Source: Desulfuromusa sp. (GTDB lineage Bacteria; Desulfobacterota; Desulfuromonadia; Desulfuromonadales; Geopsychrobacteraceae). Taken from it: a DNA stretch of 37,495 nt. Position numbers and translations under genes: made by a program. The stretch covers positions 1 to 37,495 of the forward strand of contig JAKIUD010000031.1 of the NCBI GenBank assembly GCA_021647765.1, read 5' to 3'. Positions within the stretch are counted from its first letter, which is position 1. Each line of letters begins with the position of its first letter. Of this stretch, positions 23,134 through 32,124 are shown piece by piece. The notes below the pieces were generated by a model that saw only the letters and a list, made by a program, of their open reading frames with translations, had not been told where the DNA came from and ran no database searches.

Positions 23134-24471
23134 ATGAATAAAATTGCCCCCTGCATAATTCTGAGCCTGATTCTATTTGCAGGTTCACCAGCCAGCTCTG
23201 GCAGTACCGGAGAATCAATCATCCGGCACCTGAATATTGCCTCGTCCATCAATCCGGTGACCGCCTCGTTTATAGATGAACAGATCAAAACAGCCAATCG
23301 AAACAGTGAACGAGCCATCCTGATTCAACTCGACACCCCCGGCGGTCTCGATACGGCGATGCGCGACATTATCCAAGCCGAGCTAAATTCAATGATTCCA
23401 ATAATTGTTTATGTCGCCCCCCAAGGAGCGCGTGCCGCTTCAGCCGGAGTGCTGATAACTCTGGCGGCTGACTTTGCGGTTATGGCTCCGGGAACCAATA
23501 TTGGTGCAGCCCACCCGGTTGCCATCGGCGCCGGCAACCAACCTGATAGCACCATGATGGAAAAAGTTGAGAATGATGCCGCTGCTTATGCCCGAAGTCT
23601 GGCGCAAAAACGGGGTCGCAATCAGGATTGGGCAGAGCAGGCGGTACGGGAAAGCGTCTCAATCTCCGCAGAGGAAGCATTGGAGCTGTCGGTCATCGAT
23701 CTTATTGCGGACAATACTAAAAGCTTAATGAAGCAACTGGACGGCTATAAATATATCCGTGCTGGTAAGACGCAGATTTTTCACAGCTCCGACGCCGTTC
23801 TGGAACCAGTAGAGATGAACTGGCGGCAGAAGATTCTTAATGCCCTGAGCAATCCAAACATCGCTTATCTGCTCATGATGCTCGGAATCATCGGCATTTT
23901 CTTTGAAATTTCCCAGCCAGGGGCTGTTTTCCCCGGTGCAATCGGCGCAATCGCGATTTTGTTGGCACTCTTTGCCTTTTCATCCCTGCCGGTCAACTAC
24001 ATCGGTGTATTGTTGATTCTGCTCGCTATTGTGCTATTTATCCTTGAAGTGAAGGTTGTTTCCTACGGAATGCTTGCTGTCGGTGGAATTATATCGATGG
24101 CATTCGGCTCGTTAATGCTGATCGACAGCAGCGAACCTTATCTACAAATTTCCCGGGCGGTAATCGCTGCAACAGTGACCGTCAGTGCTGGATTTATCAC
24201 CTTTGCCACCTGGATGGTGATTCGAACTCAGCGCCGGCCGATTACATCCGGACAGGAAGGGATGATCGGAAAAACTGGCGAAGCCATCGAACCAATTAAT
24301 GGTAAGGGACGGGTTTTTGTCCATGGCGAGGATTGGCAGGCTTGCTCCGATCAGCCGATCCAAGCCGGAGCAGACATCGAGGTTGTTCGGGTTATGGACG
24401 GATTGATACTGAAAGTTAAAGCAATTGAAACCATCAGCTCGATGGAAAAAATCGAGCCAAAGGAGGACTAA
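23134..24471 (+). CDS. nfeD: NfeD-type membrane-bound serine protease (ClpP-class)
   Basis: The 445-residue long-form NfeD has an N-terminal signal sequence (about 1-22), then a ClpP-like protease domain with ILIQLDTPGGLDTAMRDII and the nucleophile Ser103 in ARAASAGVLITLAADFAV. It continues with several transmembrane helices (about 245-355) and a C-terminal NfeD OB-fold domain (IGKTGEAIEPINGKGRVFVH, then GEDWQA). In the characterised archaeal homologue a Ser-Lys dyad cleaves the partner stomatin; a lysine in MMEKVENDA is a candidate partner here. The gene is 3 bases upstream of the slipin gene, the usual operon pair. It is expected to act at the inner membrane in quality control or lipid-domain organisation. 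Confidence 0.93.
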   Translation: MNKIAPCIILSLILFAGSPASSGSTGESIIRHLNIASSINPVTASFIDEQIKTANRNSERAILIQLDTPGGLDTAMRDIIQAELNSMIPIIVYVAPQGARAASAGVLITLAADFAVMAPGTNIGAAHPVAIGAGNQPDSTMMEKVENDAAAYARSLAQKRGRNQDWAEQAVRESVSISAEEALELSVIDLIADNTKSLMKQLDGYKYIRAGKTQIFHSSDAVLEPVEMNWRQKILNALSNPNIAYLLMMLGIIGIFFEISQPGAVFPGAIGAIAILLALFAFSSLPVNYIGVLLILLAIVLFILEVKVVSYGMLAVGGIISMAFGSLMLIDSSEPYLQISRAVIAATVTVSAGFITFATWMVIRTQRRPITSGQEGMIGKTGEAIEPINGKGRVFVHGEDWQACSDQPIQAGADIEVVRVMDGLILKVKAIETISSMEKIEPKED

Positions 24472-24474
24472 AAC

Positions 24475-25248
24475 ATGTTTGGACTGGGATCTGGTTTTTT
24501 CTTGATTATAGCACTGGCTTTCGTGGTGATTATCATAGGCTCTTCCATCCGGATACTGCTTGAATATGAACGTGGTGTCGTTTTTCGCCTCGGACGCTTC
24601 TCGGGGGTCAAAGGACCGGGTCTGAAATTCATCATCCCGATTGTTGATCAGCTGAAAAAAATCAACATGCGCACCATCGCCATGGATGTTCCGCCACAAG
24701 ATATTATTACCCGCGATAACGTCTCGGTTAAAGTCAATGCCGTCCTTTATTTCCGGGTTGTTCAGCCAGAAAAAGCTTTGATTGAAGTGGATAATTATCT
24801 CTATGCAACCAGTCAGTTGGCTCAGACTTCATTGCGGAGCGTGCTGGGACAGGTGGAGCTGGACGATCTGCTGGCACAGCGGGATAAAATCAACCACAAT
24901 CTGCAGGAAATTCTTGATCGCCAAACCGATCCCTGGGGGGTGAAAATTTCCAATGTCGAAATCAAACACGTCGATCTACCAACCGAGATGCAGCGAGCCA
25001 TGGCACGCCAGGCAGAAGCAGAACGGGAACGGCGGGCTAAAGTCATCCATGCCACTGGTGAATTTGAGGCATCTGCCACCCTGGCAAAAGCTGCAGAACA
25101 AATTTCCTCCCAATCAGGGGCTCTACAACTCCGATTCTTGCAGACCATGACCGAAATCGCCGCTGAGAAGAATTCAACTATTCTCTTCCCCATGCCGATT
25201 GATCTGCTGAAACCTTTTTTAATCGATAAAGACAAGAAAAACAGTTAA
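24475..25248 (+). CDS. Slipin (stomatin/prohibitin-family SPFH membrane protein)
   Basis: The 257-residue protein has one N-terminal membrane segment (about 5-27), followed by the SPFH domain: EYERGVVFRLGRFSGVKGPG, VPPQDIITRDNVSVKVNAVL and NVEIKHVDLPTEMQRAMARQ. A short helical oligomerisation region rich in Ala and Glu follows, then the C-terminal ILFPMPIDLLKPFL, typical of slipins. Such proteins form oligomers on the inner membrane and are partners or substrates of NfeD proteases. Its start is 3 bases after nfeD ends, with AGGAGG inside the nfeD 3' end. Confidence 0.94.
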   Translation: MFGLGSGFFLIIALAFVVIIIGSSIRILLEYERGVVFRLGRFSGVKGPGLKFIIPIVDQLKKINMRTIAMDVPPQDIITRDNVSVKVNAVLYFRVVQPEKALIEVDNYLYATSQLAQTSLRSVLGQVELDDLLAQRDKINHNLQEILDRQTDPWGVKISNVEIKHVDLPTEMQRAMARQAEAERERRAKVIHATGEFEASATLAKAAEQISSQSGALQLRFLQTMTEIAAEKNSTILFPMPIDLLKPFLIDKDKKNS

Positions 25249-25259
25249 GATCGACCGAT

Positions 25260-25303
25260 ACAAAATAGAGCGGGTTGCCTCCCCAAAAAGAAGCAATCCG
25301 CTC
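25260..25303 (-). terminator. Terminator candidate between convergent operons
   Basis: GAGCGGGTTGC (25268-25278) and GCAATCCGCTC (25293-25303) pair at all 11 positions, one as G-U, with a 14-base loop. On the minus strand TATTTTGT follows, so it may end the RND efflux transcript; it could also act on the slipin transcript. A second, weaker hairpin (AGAAGGG/CCCTTCT, 25352-25380) lies nearby. Confidence 0.5.
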
Positions 25304-25396
25304 GAAGTCAAACACATGAAGTCATGATTCCACAAAAGTTACTTGAGCAAGAGAAGGGACACTGCCCCGCTCCCCCTTCTTTAACCTTGCAACCAA

Positions 25397-28300
25397 CTAC
25401 CGATCAGCAAACGGCTTCTCCTTGGTCGTCAAAATAAATATCAATGGAATAAACAATAGGGTCAAAATTGTCCCGATCAGCAGCCCTCCGATGGCAACCG
25501 CCCCAAGCGGCGCAAGGCGTTCCAGACCAATTGCCGACCCCAGAGCAACCGGCAGCATCCCGGCAGCAACAGCAAATGCCGTCATCAACACCGGTCGGGT
25601 TCTGATGCGAATACTTTCCAGCATGGCATCTTTGACACTGAATCCTTCGGCTATTTTCTCCTGGGCAAAATGGATCAACAAAATCGCATTATTGACAATA
25701 ATCCCTGATAACAGGATAAACCCCATCATCGCTGGCATCGCCACATGATAATTGAGCAGTAGCAGCGTCCAAGCCGCTCCGATAATCGTTAGCGGGATAG
25801 ACAACAGGATCATCAGCGAAACTTTAACGGAATCAAAAAAGGTAATCAGAGTAAAGAAAATCAACACAACAGCGAAACCAACCGCCGACCCCATCCGCTT
25901 AGCAGAATTATTAAATTGCTTAATATCGCCAACCTGCTCCATTGAAACGGAAGGGGGAAGAGTGGTCCCCGCAAAAGCTTTTTCGAAATTGTCCATAATA
26001 TGAGAGATTGCCGCTTTTTCACGATAACCATAGACATTGAGGGTATAGCTCAGCCCTTCACGACTGATAACCCCGGGCTCAAAAACCCGACTGACGGAAG
26101 CCACCGCCCCCAATGGAATTTTCTCCCCCGTCGGAGTCTCTATCAGGAGTGTCTCCAGCACCTCCGGTCGGTCACGTTGGGCGGCGGGAAGCCAGACCAT
26201 CACCCCGAAATCGATACTATTGGCCGCCGGAAAGGTTGCCACTAGAGCTCCGTGCAACAAGGCCTGAAGCTGGCTATTGATATCGGTACTCTTCAAGCCA
26301 TAGAGAGCGGCCCGCTGTTTATCGATATCAAGATTGTAGACCGTTTTATCCATATCCCAGGTTCGTGATACAGAAACAACCCCACCGGTTTGATATAACG
26401 CCTTCTCCACCAGATTTCCCGCAGTCACCAGATCGGTGAAATTCGGACTGGAGAGTTTAATATCAATATTGGCCCGGATACTTGCAAGGGCGGTTGCCCC
26501 GTAATCTACAACCTCGAGGCGCTTGATATTCTCAATGTCCGCCAGTTTCTGCCGAAGTTGATGCTCAATATCCCAGATTGATTCATCCCTTTCGTAACGA
26601 TTCACATAGGTTGCCGTAACCGCAATCCGATCGGTCCCAGATCCGCTGCCAAGACTTAATACCCCCGGCTCACTCCCGATAGAAGAAGACAACCGATCAA
26701 GCTGGCCGGACTCGGCAACAATCTGATTCACTTCGGCAACAATCTTCTGACTGGCATCGATCGGCAAATTTGGATCGGTAGTGATATTGATTTTTATCCC
26801 ACCGGTATCCATTGGCGGCATCAGTTCACGCCCGACAACCGGCATAACACCCCTGACGCTGACAATAAAGGCAATGAACAAAACAGCAAAGTAAACAATT
26901 GCGACCGTCTTCCGTCTTAATGCCGCGTTGACAGCCGTTGCGAAAAACTGCTGAATCGCATCCATAATCCGACTGGTCAAGCGGTGAAACCAGGTTTCAA
27001 GCCGCAATAGCAATGGATGATCCAGTTGCAGAATTTTCATTGACAACAGCGGAACCGCAGTGATGGAAATAATATAAGATGCGGCCAACGCTAGTAGTAA
27101 GGTTGAGGTTAACGGTCGAAAAACAGTTTGCGGATAACCACCAACAAACAGAATCGGAGCCAGAGCGATCATCGTTGTGACGGTACCGGAAAGATCGGCA
27201 AACATAATCTCCCTGGTTCCATCGAGCACCGCCCGGTGAATCCCGACACCCAGCTCCTTGTAGTGCCGTTCAATATTTTCCATCACGACAACCGCATCAT
27301 CAAGTAGCAAACCCAATGCCAGGATAATCCCGGTCAGCGTGACAACATTGAACTCGATTCCTACCAACCACATTAGAGCGATTGTCGCCGCATAAACCAG
27401 CGGAATCGTCAACAATACCACCAGCATCTGTCGAAAACTGGCAAGAAATAGAAAAACCACAAAAATCGACATCAAAATTGCGTCCCGCAATGATGAGAAC
27501 ATATTCTCCGTCGATTGGACGATCGTATCTTTCTGCGTATCGGTAATTTCGAAATGGAGATGGGGATATTGCACCTTTACTTTTGCCAGTTCAGTCTCAA
27601 CCGTTTCAATGGTTCTGATCACATCAGTATCGAGACCCCGCTGAATCGCCAGTGCAATCGAAGCAGTTCCGTTTCCATAGTAAGCAGCACTGTTTTCATA
27701 ATGGCCAAAATAGATCGTGCTGACATCTGCCAGCGTCAGTGACGGGGTCAATTGCAGAGATTTCAGTCCAGAGATACTCTCTTCCCGCCCCGGTGATTTC
27801 AGCAAATAACGGCGGCTGTCATCGGTCAGGAAGCCGATGGAATAGTCGCGGTTGTTTGACTTCAAAACAGCCAGAACCGTGCCGATTCCAAGGCCATAAC
27901 GGTCGAGTTTCTGTTTATCGACAATAATTTGCAGCTCTTTCTTATAGCCGCCAAAAATATCCACATTGGCCACCCCCGGGAGCTGGATAAACCGTTGCCG
28001 CAATTGGTTCTCAGCCAATTGTCGAATATCCTCCAGCTTTTCAGCACCAGTAGGGCTGATGGAGACCACCAGAATTGGAGCTGTCGCAGCCGAGATTTTG
28101 TGAATCTGCGGCTCTAGAATATCGGTCGGAAGCAACGAGCGAATCTTGGTGAGGGCATTGTTGACATCACTTGCCGCCATATCCAGATTTTTGCTGTATT
28201 CAAATTCAGCATGGATGACACTGACTTCATCGATTGTCGTTGAAAAAACCCGACGGATTTTATCCAGTGTGTAGAGTTCTTCCTCAACCGGAACACTGAC

Positions 28301-28492
28301 ATTGGCAGCCAGTGTTTTTGCCGAGCCTCCAGGCTGCACAATGACAACCGCAATCTCCGGATAATTTGATTCAGGAAAAAGCTTTCGGTCGATCTTGCTG
28401 TAGCCGATAAATCCCAGAAGCAGAAACAAAGTGAGAAAAGAGTAGATAAAATATGGTCGACCCAGTAGTCGCTCAACCCAGCTTTTATTCAT
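25397..28492 (-). CDS. RND-family efflux pump, inner-membrane subunit
   Basis: The 1031-residue protein has the AcrB/MexB plan: a first membrane helix near 13-32, a large periplasmic porter domain, six helices (about 335-540), a second porter domain, and six more helices (about 865-1020). The helix-4 proton-relay motif is present (GLLLDDAVVVMENIERHYKE, two adjacent Asp). Such pumps use the proton gradient to export drugs, solvents or other amphiphiles. The exact substrate cannot be read, but heavy-metal-type features were not noticed. Its start overlaps the adaptor gene by 8 bases, and adaptor and outer-membrane genes lie upstream on the same transcript. Confidence 0.95.
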   Translation of the reverse strand: MNKSWVERLLGRPYFIYSFLTLFLLLGFIGYSKIDRKLFPESNYPEIAVVIVQPGGSAKTLAANVSVPVEEELYTLDKIRRVFSTTIDEVSVIHAEFEYSKNLDMAASDVNNALTKIRSLLPTDILEPQIHKISAATAPILVVSISPTGAEKLEDIRQLAENQLRQRFIQLPGVANVDIFGGYKKELQIIVDKQKLDRYGLGIGTVLAVLKSNNRDYSIGFLTDDSRRYLLKSPGREESISGLKSLQLTPSLTLADVSTIYFGHYENSAAYYGNGTASIALAIQRGLDTDVIRTIETVETELAKVKVQYPHLHFEITDTQKDTIVQSTENMFSSLRDAILMSIFVVFLFLASFRQMLVVLLTIPLVYAATIALMWLVGIEFNVVTLTGIILALGLLLDDAVVVMENIERHYKELGVGIHRAVLDGTREIMFADLSGTVTTMIALAPILFVGGYPQTVFRPLTSTLLLALAASYIISITAVPLLSMKILQLDHPLLLRLETWFHRLTSRIMDAIQQFFATAVNAALRRKTVAIVYFAVLFIAFIVSVRGVMPVVGRELMPPMDTGGIKINITTDPNLPIDASQKIVAEVNQIVAESGQLDRLSSSIGSEPGVLSLGSGSGTDRIAVTATYVNRYERDESIWDIEHQLRQKLADIENIKRLEVVDYGATALASIRANIDIKLSSPNFTDLVTAGNLVEKALYQTGGVVSVSRTWDMDKTVYNLDIDKQRAALYGLKSTDINSQLQALLHGALVATFPAANSIDFGVMVWLPAAQRDRPEVLETLLIETPTGEKIPLGAVASVSRVFEPGVISREGLSYTLNVYGYREKAAISHIMDNFEKAFAGTTLPPSVSMEQVGDIKQFNNSAKRMGSAVGFAVVLIFFTLITFFDSVKVSLMILLSIPLTIIGAAWTLLLLNYHVAMPAMMGFILLSGIIVNNAILLIHFAQEKIAEGFSVKDAMLESIRIRTRPVLMTAFAVAAGMLPVALGSAIGLERLAPLGAVAIGGLLIGTILTLLFIPLIFILTTKEKPFADR

Positions 28493-29555
28493 CGCTCTGT
28501 CCTGTCATCACTTTGAAATGGTCATAACCGGGCAACAGGCTCAACTTAGCTTCCGAGGCAATTGCAACTGGAGCAGTCACACATGGGGAAATTAATGCCG
28601 ATTGATGATTCTGCAATTGAACCTGAACCGGGGTCTCAATAAATCGACCATCCTGATAAACCATCAGACTGACACCATCCGTCCGGTGCAGCAATGCTTC
28701 CAGCGGAACAGCGCACCCTTGTGCCGTCTGCATAACGACAGCTATCGTCAGGAAACTGCCGTTCGGTTGAGCGAGCGGTTGATCCAGAGTCCCTTCCGCG
28801 ACCGCCAGCCCATTTTTTGCATCATTGTATATTTTAGTCACGTGACCGACAGGAGCATTTTTAACTTTAATGATTTGTCCGGCTCTCACCGCTGTCGATT
28901 CGAGGGAGAAATCAAATGTCAATTTTTGTGATTTTGAATTTAGAGACAAAATGGGTCGACCCGGGGTTGCCAAATTACCTTGACGATAAAATATGGTTCC
29001 GACAATCCCGGCAAAAGGGGCACGTAAGTCTAGATAATCGAGCTGGTTCCTGAGACCGTTGATGTTCTCTTGCAACTCTGCGACATTGGCTGCAGCTGTA
29101 CTGTATGCCAGAGTTGAAGCATCAAATTTTTCTTGTGCAATTCCCCCCACTTGATAAAGTTCGCGATCCCGTTGCAATAACTGATGATTGTAATCCCGCT
29201 GTTTTTTTGCCGCACCAAACTTCGCTTCTAAAGCAGCAATAGTCGCCTTAACTTCGTGGTTATCAATCTGAACTAACAACTCTCCCGATTTGACCTGCTG
29301 GTTTTCCGTCACCAGCAGACGACTGATTTGGCCGCTCAATTTTGAAGAAATGGCGGCACTGTGAGTTGCCCCCAGCCGGGCAAGAAAGGTTCTGGTTTGA
29401 GAAACGGTTTCTTCTGCAGGGAGAACCGTCTTAATCGTATAACTGATTGGAGTCGCAGTCGCAGCCGCAGCAACGCTCTGCTTCCGCTTTTTAACCAGCA
29501 TAACACCGGCAACAATCACCACAATCAGAAGTAAAATGATAATTATTTTTTTCAT
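28485..29555 (-). CDS. RND efflux periplasmic adaptor (membrane fusion protein)
   Basis: The 356-residue HlyD/AcrA-type adaptor has an N-terminal membrane anchor (about 3-21), no lipobox, and a lipoyl half-motif SGQISRLLVTENQQVKSGEL. A helical hairpin (about 105-175) is followed by the second lipoyl half DLRAPFAGIVGTIFYRQGNL, then beta-barrel and membrane-proximal domains. It bridges the inner-membrane pump and the TolC-like channel. AGGGAG precedes the ATG. The start overlaps the TolC-like gene's stop by 4 bases, and its own stop overlaps the pump start. Confidence 0.94.
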   Translation of the reverse strand: MKKIIIILLLIVVIVAGVMLVKKRKQSVAAAATATPISYTIKTVLPAEETVSQTRTFLARLGATHSAAISSKLSGQISRLLVTENQQVKSGELLVQIDNHEVKATIAALEAKFGAAKKQRDYNHQLLQRDRELYQVGGIAQEKFDASTLAYSTAAANVAELQENINGLRNQLDYLDLRAPFAGIVGTIFYRQGNLATPGRPILSLNSKSQKLTFDFSLESTAVRAGQIIKVKNAPVGHVTKIYNDAKNGLAVAEGTLDQPLAQPNGSFLTIAVVMQTAQGCAVPLEALLHRTDGVSLMVYQDGRFIETPVQVQLQNHQSALISPCVTAPVAIASEAKLSLLPGYDHFKVMTGQSDE

Positions 29556-30907
29556 CGTGTTTCTCCCTGTTCAAGCAGATAGTCGAGATAGAATCGAGCA
29601 ATCTGGCAACTGTATCCAGCACTGATAAAGCGGCTTTCAGCTAACAAGTTCCGGGCTTTAGTGTAGAGAAGATCATTAATATCAACGGCTCCCTGATCAA
29701 AGCGAACTTGTTCAATTTTTTCGGCCTCGCGGGTCAAGGTAACTTCTGACAGTCTGGTCTGATAATCGCTAAGGGCACTGTTCACCTTAGTCATGGCTTC
29801 ATCAATGGAACGTTTTACCTCTAGCTCAATTTTGATTTTGTCGTGGCGGCTTTGGCGCTCGAGAATCTGTGCTTTTCTGATCTTCGAACGGCTTCTGTCA
29901 AAATCGAAAATATTCCAACTTAAATTCAAGCCCACCTGCCAAACAGTCTCATTTTCCCAATCACCACTATTGAGGTTGTCAGAGTCATTGGGACCATAAT
30001 TAATTCCATAGGATGAGGAAAAAGCAATTCGGGGATAGAGGCTCCCGGAAACCACATCAACCTCTTTTTGCCGTTTCTCAACCGCTCGTTGCGCATTTTT
30101 CAGGCGCTGCAAATTTTCCAGTTGAAGCTTAGAATCACTATGGATCGACATCACTCCATCTATTGGGAGGTCAACAGCTGCCAAGTTCCCAACCGTACTT
30201 CTTCCCAGCAATGTTGCTAATGATCCCTTTAAAATAGTAATATTTGCACCAATCTGTACCAACTGACCCTGACCATTTCTTAAGTCTGCTTCAGCTTTTA
30301 AAACATCAATTCTTGCCAATTTTCCCAGCTTGTATTTAAACTGCACATCCTCATAAAGTCGCTGCAAAGCATCGACATAGTTCTGTTGTGCCTGGTGCTG
30401 TGCCTGCAATGACAAGATGTTCACATAGAGAGATTTTACATTGTAGATCAATTGCTCTCGACTTAGCTTTAATGTTGCAATTGCCATCTCTTTTTGTAAT
30501 TGAGAGGCTTCTATCGAGCGGGTTTGCTGAAAACCGTTGAACAGCTCAACTTCATAGACGATAGCGGTGTTCAACAAATCTTGAGTCGTAGCAATGCCAG
30601 CAGGATTGCTCTGCATGGCCGCAGGTGTCATTGGCACCAAAGTCCGAGGAAGGTTGTAGTGGTTATATGAAGAGACAATATTCAGCTGACCAAAGTTTTG
30701 TGCATTCAGACCAGAGACATCCTCCTCTGCAAGCTGCTTATTCCACATCTGTTTTTGCAGATCAGGATTATTCTTCAGTGCCAGATCAATAGCTTCATCC
30801 AAGGTCATGGATAAACCAGGCGTCACTGACACCATGACAAAAAGCAGCACAAAAACAAAAGTTGCCACTGCGACACGGTGCAACAACCTGTAAAACCTGT
30901 AGTTCAT
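29552..30907 (-). CDS. TolC-family outer-membrane efflux channel
   Basis: The product of about 451 residues has a signal peptide ending near GLSMTLDEA, then two repeats of the outer-membrane efflux protein domain: helical stretches such as LDEAIDLALKNNPDLQKQMW, and KLGKLARIDVLKAEADLRNG in the first half and VDINDLLYTKARNLLAESRF in the second. It is the outer-membrane exit duct of the tripartite pump. The ATG at 30907 was preferred because GAGAGG lies 9 bases upstream; an in-frame ATG at 30934 gives nine extra residues. It is the first structural gene after tetR, 45 bases downstream of it. Confidence 0.93.
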   Translation of the reverse strand: MNYRFYRLLHRVAVATFVFVLLFVMVSVTPGLSMTLDEAIDLALKNNPDLQKQMWNKQLAEEDVSGLNAQNFGQLNIVSSYNHYNLPRTLVPMTPAAMQSNPAGIATTQDLLNTAIVYEVELFNGFQQTRSIEASQLQKEMAIATLKLSREQLIYNVKSLYVNILSLQAQHQAQQNYVDALQRLYEDVQFKYKLGKLARIDVLKAEADLRNGQGQLVQIGANITILKGSLATLLGRSTVGNLAAVDLPIDGVMSIHSDSKLQLENLQRLKNAQRAVEKRQKEVDVVSGSLYPRIAFSSSYGINYGPNDSDNLNSGDWENETVWQVGLNLSWNIFDFDRSRSKIRKAQILERQSRHDKIKIELEVKRSIDEAMTKVNSALSDYQTRLSEVTLTREAEKIEQVRFDQGAVDINDLLYTKARNLLAESRFISAGYSCQIARFYLDYLLEQGETR

Positions 30908-30952
30908 CTGTTTTTGCCTCTCTTTCTCTGCCATCTCAAGTTACTTTTCTTG

Positions 30953-31588
30953 TCAGACCGACGCATGAGAACTATCCGAACCCGGTACAACCCCATGCAG
31001 AAAAACCGCTACGACGGTTTGCGCATAGGTTTCAAAATCGGGCAGGTCTGCTTCTCCGGCAGATATTTTTTCGACAACCGGAGAAAATAAAAAGCGCGAT
31101 GCCATCATCGAGGTTAACAAGGGGGTCATCACTTTCGGTGTCACCGTAACCCCTAGCGCCCCACAGACGTTCTGTTCCACAATCTCAACCATCTGCCGCC
31201 CCCACATCGCTTTATATTCCAGAACATCCGGATCATTGTGGTTCAAGTCGGTCAAAGCAACCACTAGATAATCCCTCCGTGCAGCAAAAAAATAGATAGT
31301 TCTGCTGATAAATTTTTCTAATCGCAAAAAAACATCCCCATCACCAGTCAATTCGACCCGAGCAATGGTTAAGTATTCGGAAAAAAATGTATCCAGAATC
31401 TCCGCCAGCAACTTCTTCTTTGTGCCAAAAAAATAATTGATCATAGCCAGATTGACATCAGCCGCTCGGGCAAGCTCACGCATTCCGGTTCGATCAAATC
31501 CCTGCCGGGCAAAAAGAACCACAGCCGTAGCCAAGATTCTCTCTCTGGATCGTAATTCTTTCGTGGACTCTTCACCTGTTACTTCCAT
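30953..31588 (-). CDS. TetR-family repressor of the RND efflux operon
   Basis: The protein of about 211 residues has the TetR helix-turn-helix MRELARAADVNLAMINYFFG, followed by TKKKLLAEIL, and a helical ligand-binding domain. The ATG at 31588 was chosen because GGAG lies 6 bases upstream and the residues after it lead directly into the DNA-binding domain; the frame is open 19 codons further. It is the first gene of the operon with the TolC-like, adaptor and pump genes. A palindrome upstream (31602-31617) is its probable operator, so it most likely represses the whole efflux operon including itself until a pump substrate binds. Confidence 0.9.
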   Translation of the reverse strand: MEVTGEESTKELRSRERILATAVVLFARQGFDRTGMRELARAADVNLAMINYFFGTKKKLLAEILDTFFSEYLTIARVELTGDGDVFLRLEKFISRTIYFFAARRDYLVVALTDLNHNDPDVLEYKAMWGRQMVEIVEQNVCGALGVTVTPKVMTPLLTSMMASRFLFSPVVEKISAGEADLPDFETYAQTVVAVFLHGVVPGSDSSHASV

Positions 31589-31601
31589 TTTTTCTCCACA
31601 A

Positions 31602-31617
31602 TTAAACGTTTGTTTAA
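31602..31617 (-). promoter_or_regulatory. Operator of the TetR-RND operon
   Basis: TTAAAC-GTTT-GTTTAA is a perfect 6-bp inverted repeat with a 4-base centre, starting 13 bases upstream of the tetR ATG and overlapping the region where its ribosome binding site and transcription start lie. Position and symmetry suit TetR-type autoregulation. Confidence 0.6.
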
Positions 31618-31649
31618 CTCTAGACTGATAGTTGTGACCTGTCAACCCT

Positions 31650-32060
31650 CTCCTGTTACCTTACTTTATATTTCACATTCAGAGACGTTCCTGCGATACT
31701 TTAATTGTGAGTGAAAATCTGATGGGTTGAAAGGATCCCATCTCCCGACACACTGGAGAGTGGTGATGTTTTGAATATCGAAAATTATTACTTTGTTGGT
31801 ATATCTCAAAGCGTAAAACCGCTCCGGGGTCGTGCAGTTCATTGCCTTTCAGGAAAAATACGGGATGAGTGGACTCACCTGCCTCTCTCTGCGGTTTGAG
31901 AAAGAACTTCACCTTTATGGGATCAGAAACCCCGATGATTCTGATTCCGACCTTCTTTTTCGTTTCTCTCACTCCGGTCAAAATTTGCACTCAACTCAAA
32001 CAGTACTGCATCGCCCAGCCAACTCTCACACATTATTGCCAAAGAACTGCTAAAATAAAC
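31650..32060. other. Region of about 410 bases without a convincing gene
   Basis: This lies between the tetR promoter and the terminator of the BMP gene. Open frames of 60-103 codons overlap each other on both strands. The longest (31679-31990, minus, GTG start) has a stop codon directly before its start and no ribosome binding site. Its predicted protein matched nothing recognised. It may be degenerate coding DNA or a long upstream region. Confidence 0.4.
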
Positions 32061-32093
32061 AGAGGTCGCCGATATTATCTATCAGCGACCTCT
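32045..32093 (-). terminator. Terminator of the BMP-family gene
   Basis: AGAGGTCGC (32061-32069) and GCGACCTCT (32085-32093) form a perfect 9-bp stem. On the minus strand GTTTATTTTAGC follows. It begins 32 bases after the stop codon of the BMP-family gene. Confidence 0.8.
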
Positions 32094-32124
32094 CATCAAT
32101 TCTTCCCGGTGTTACGGAACAAGC

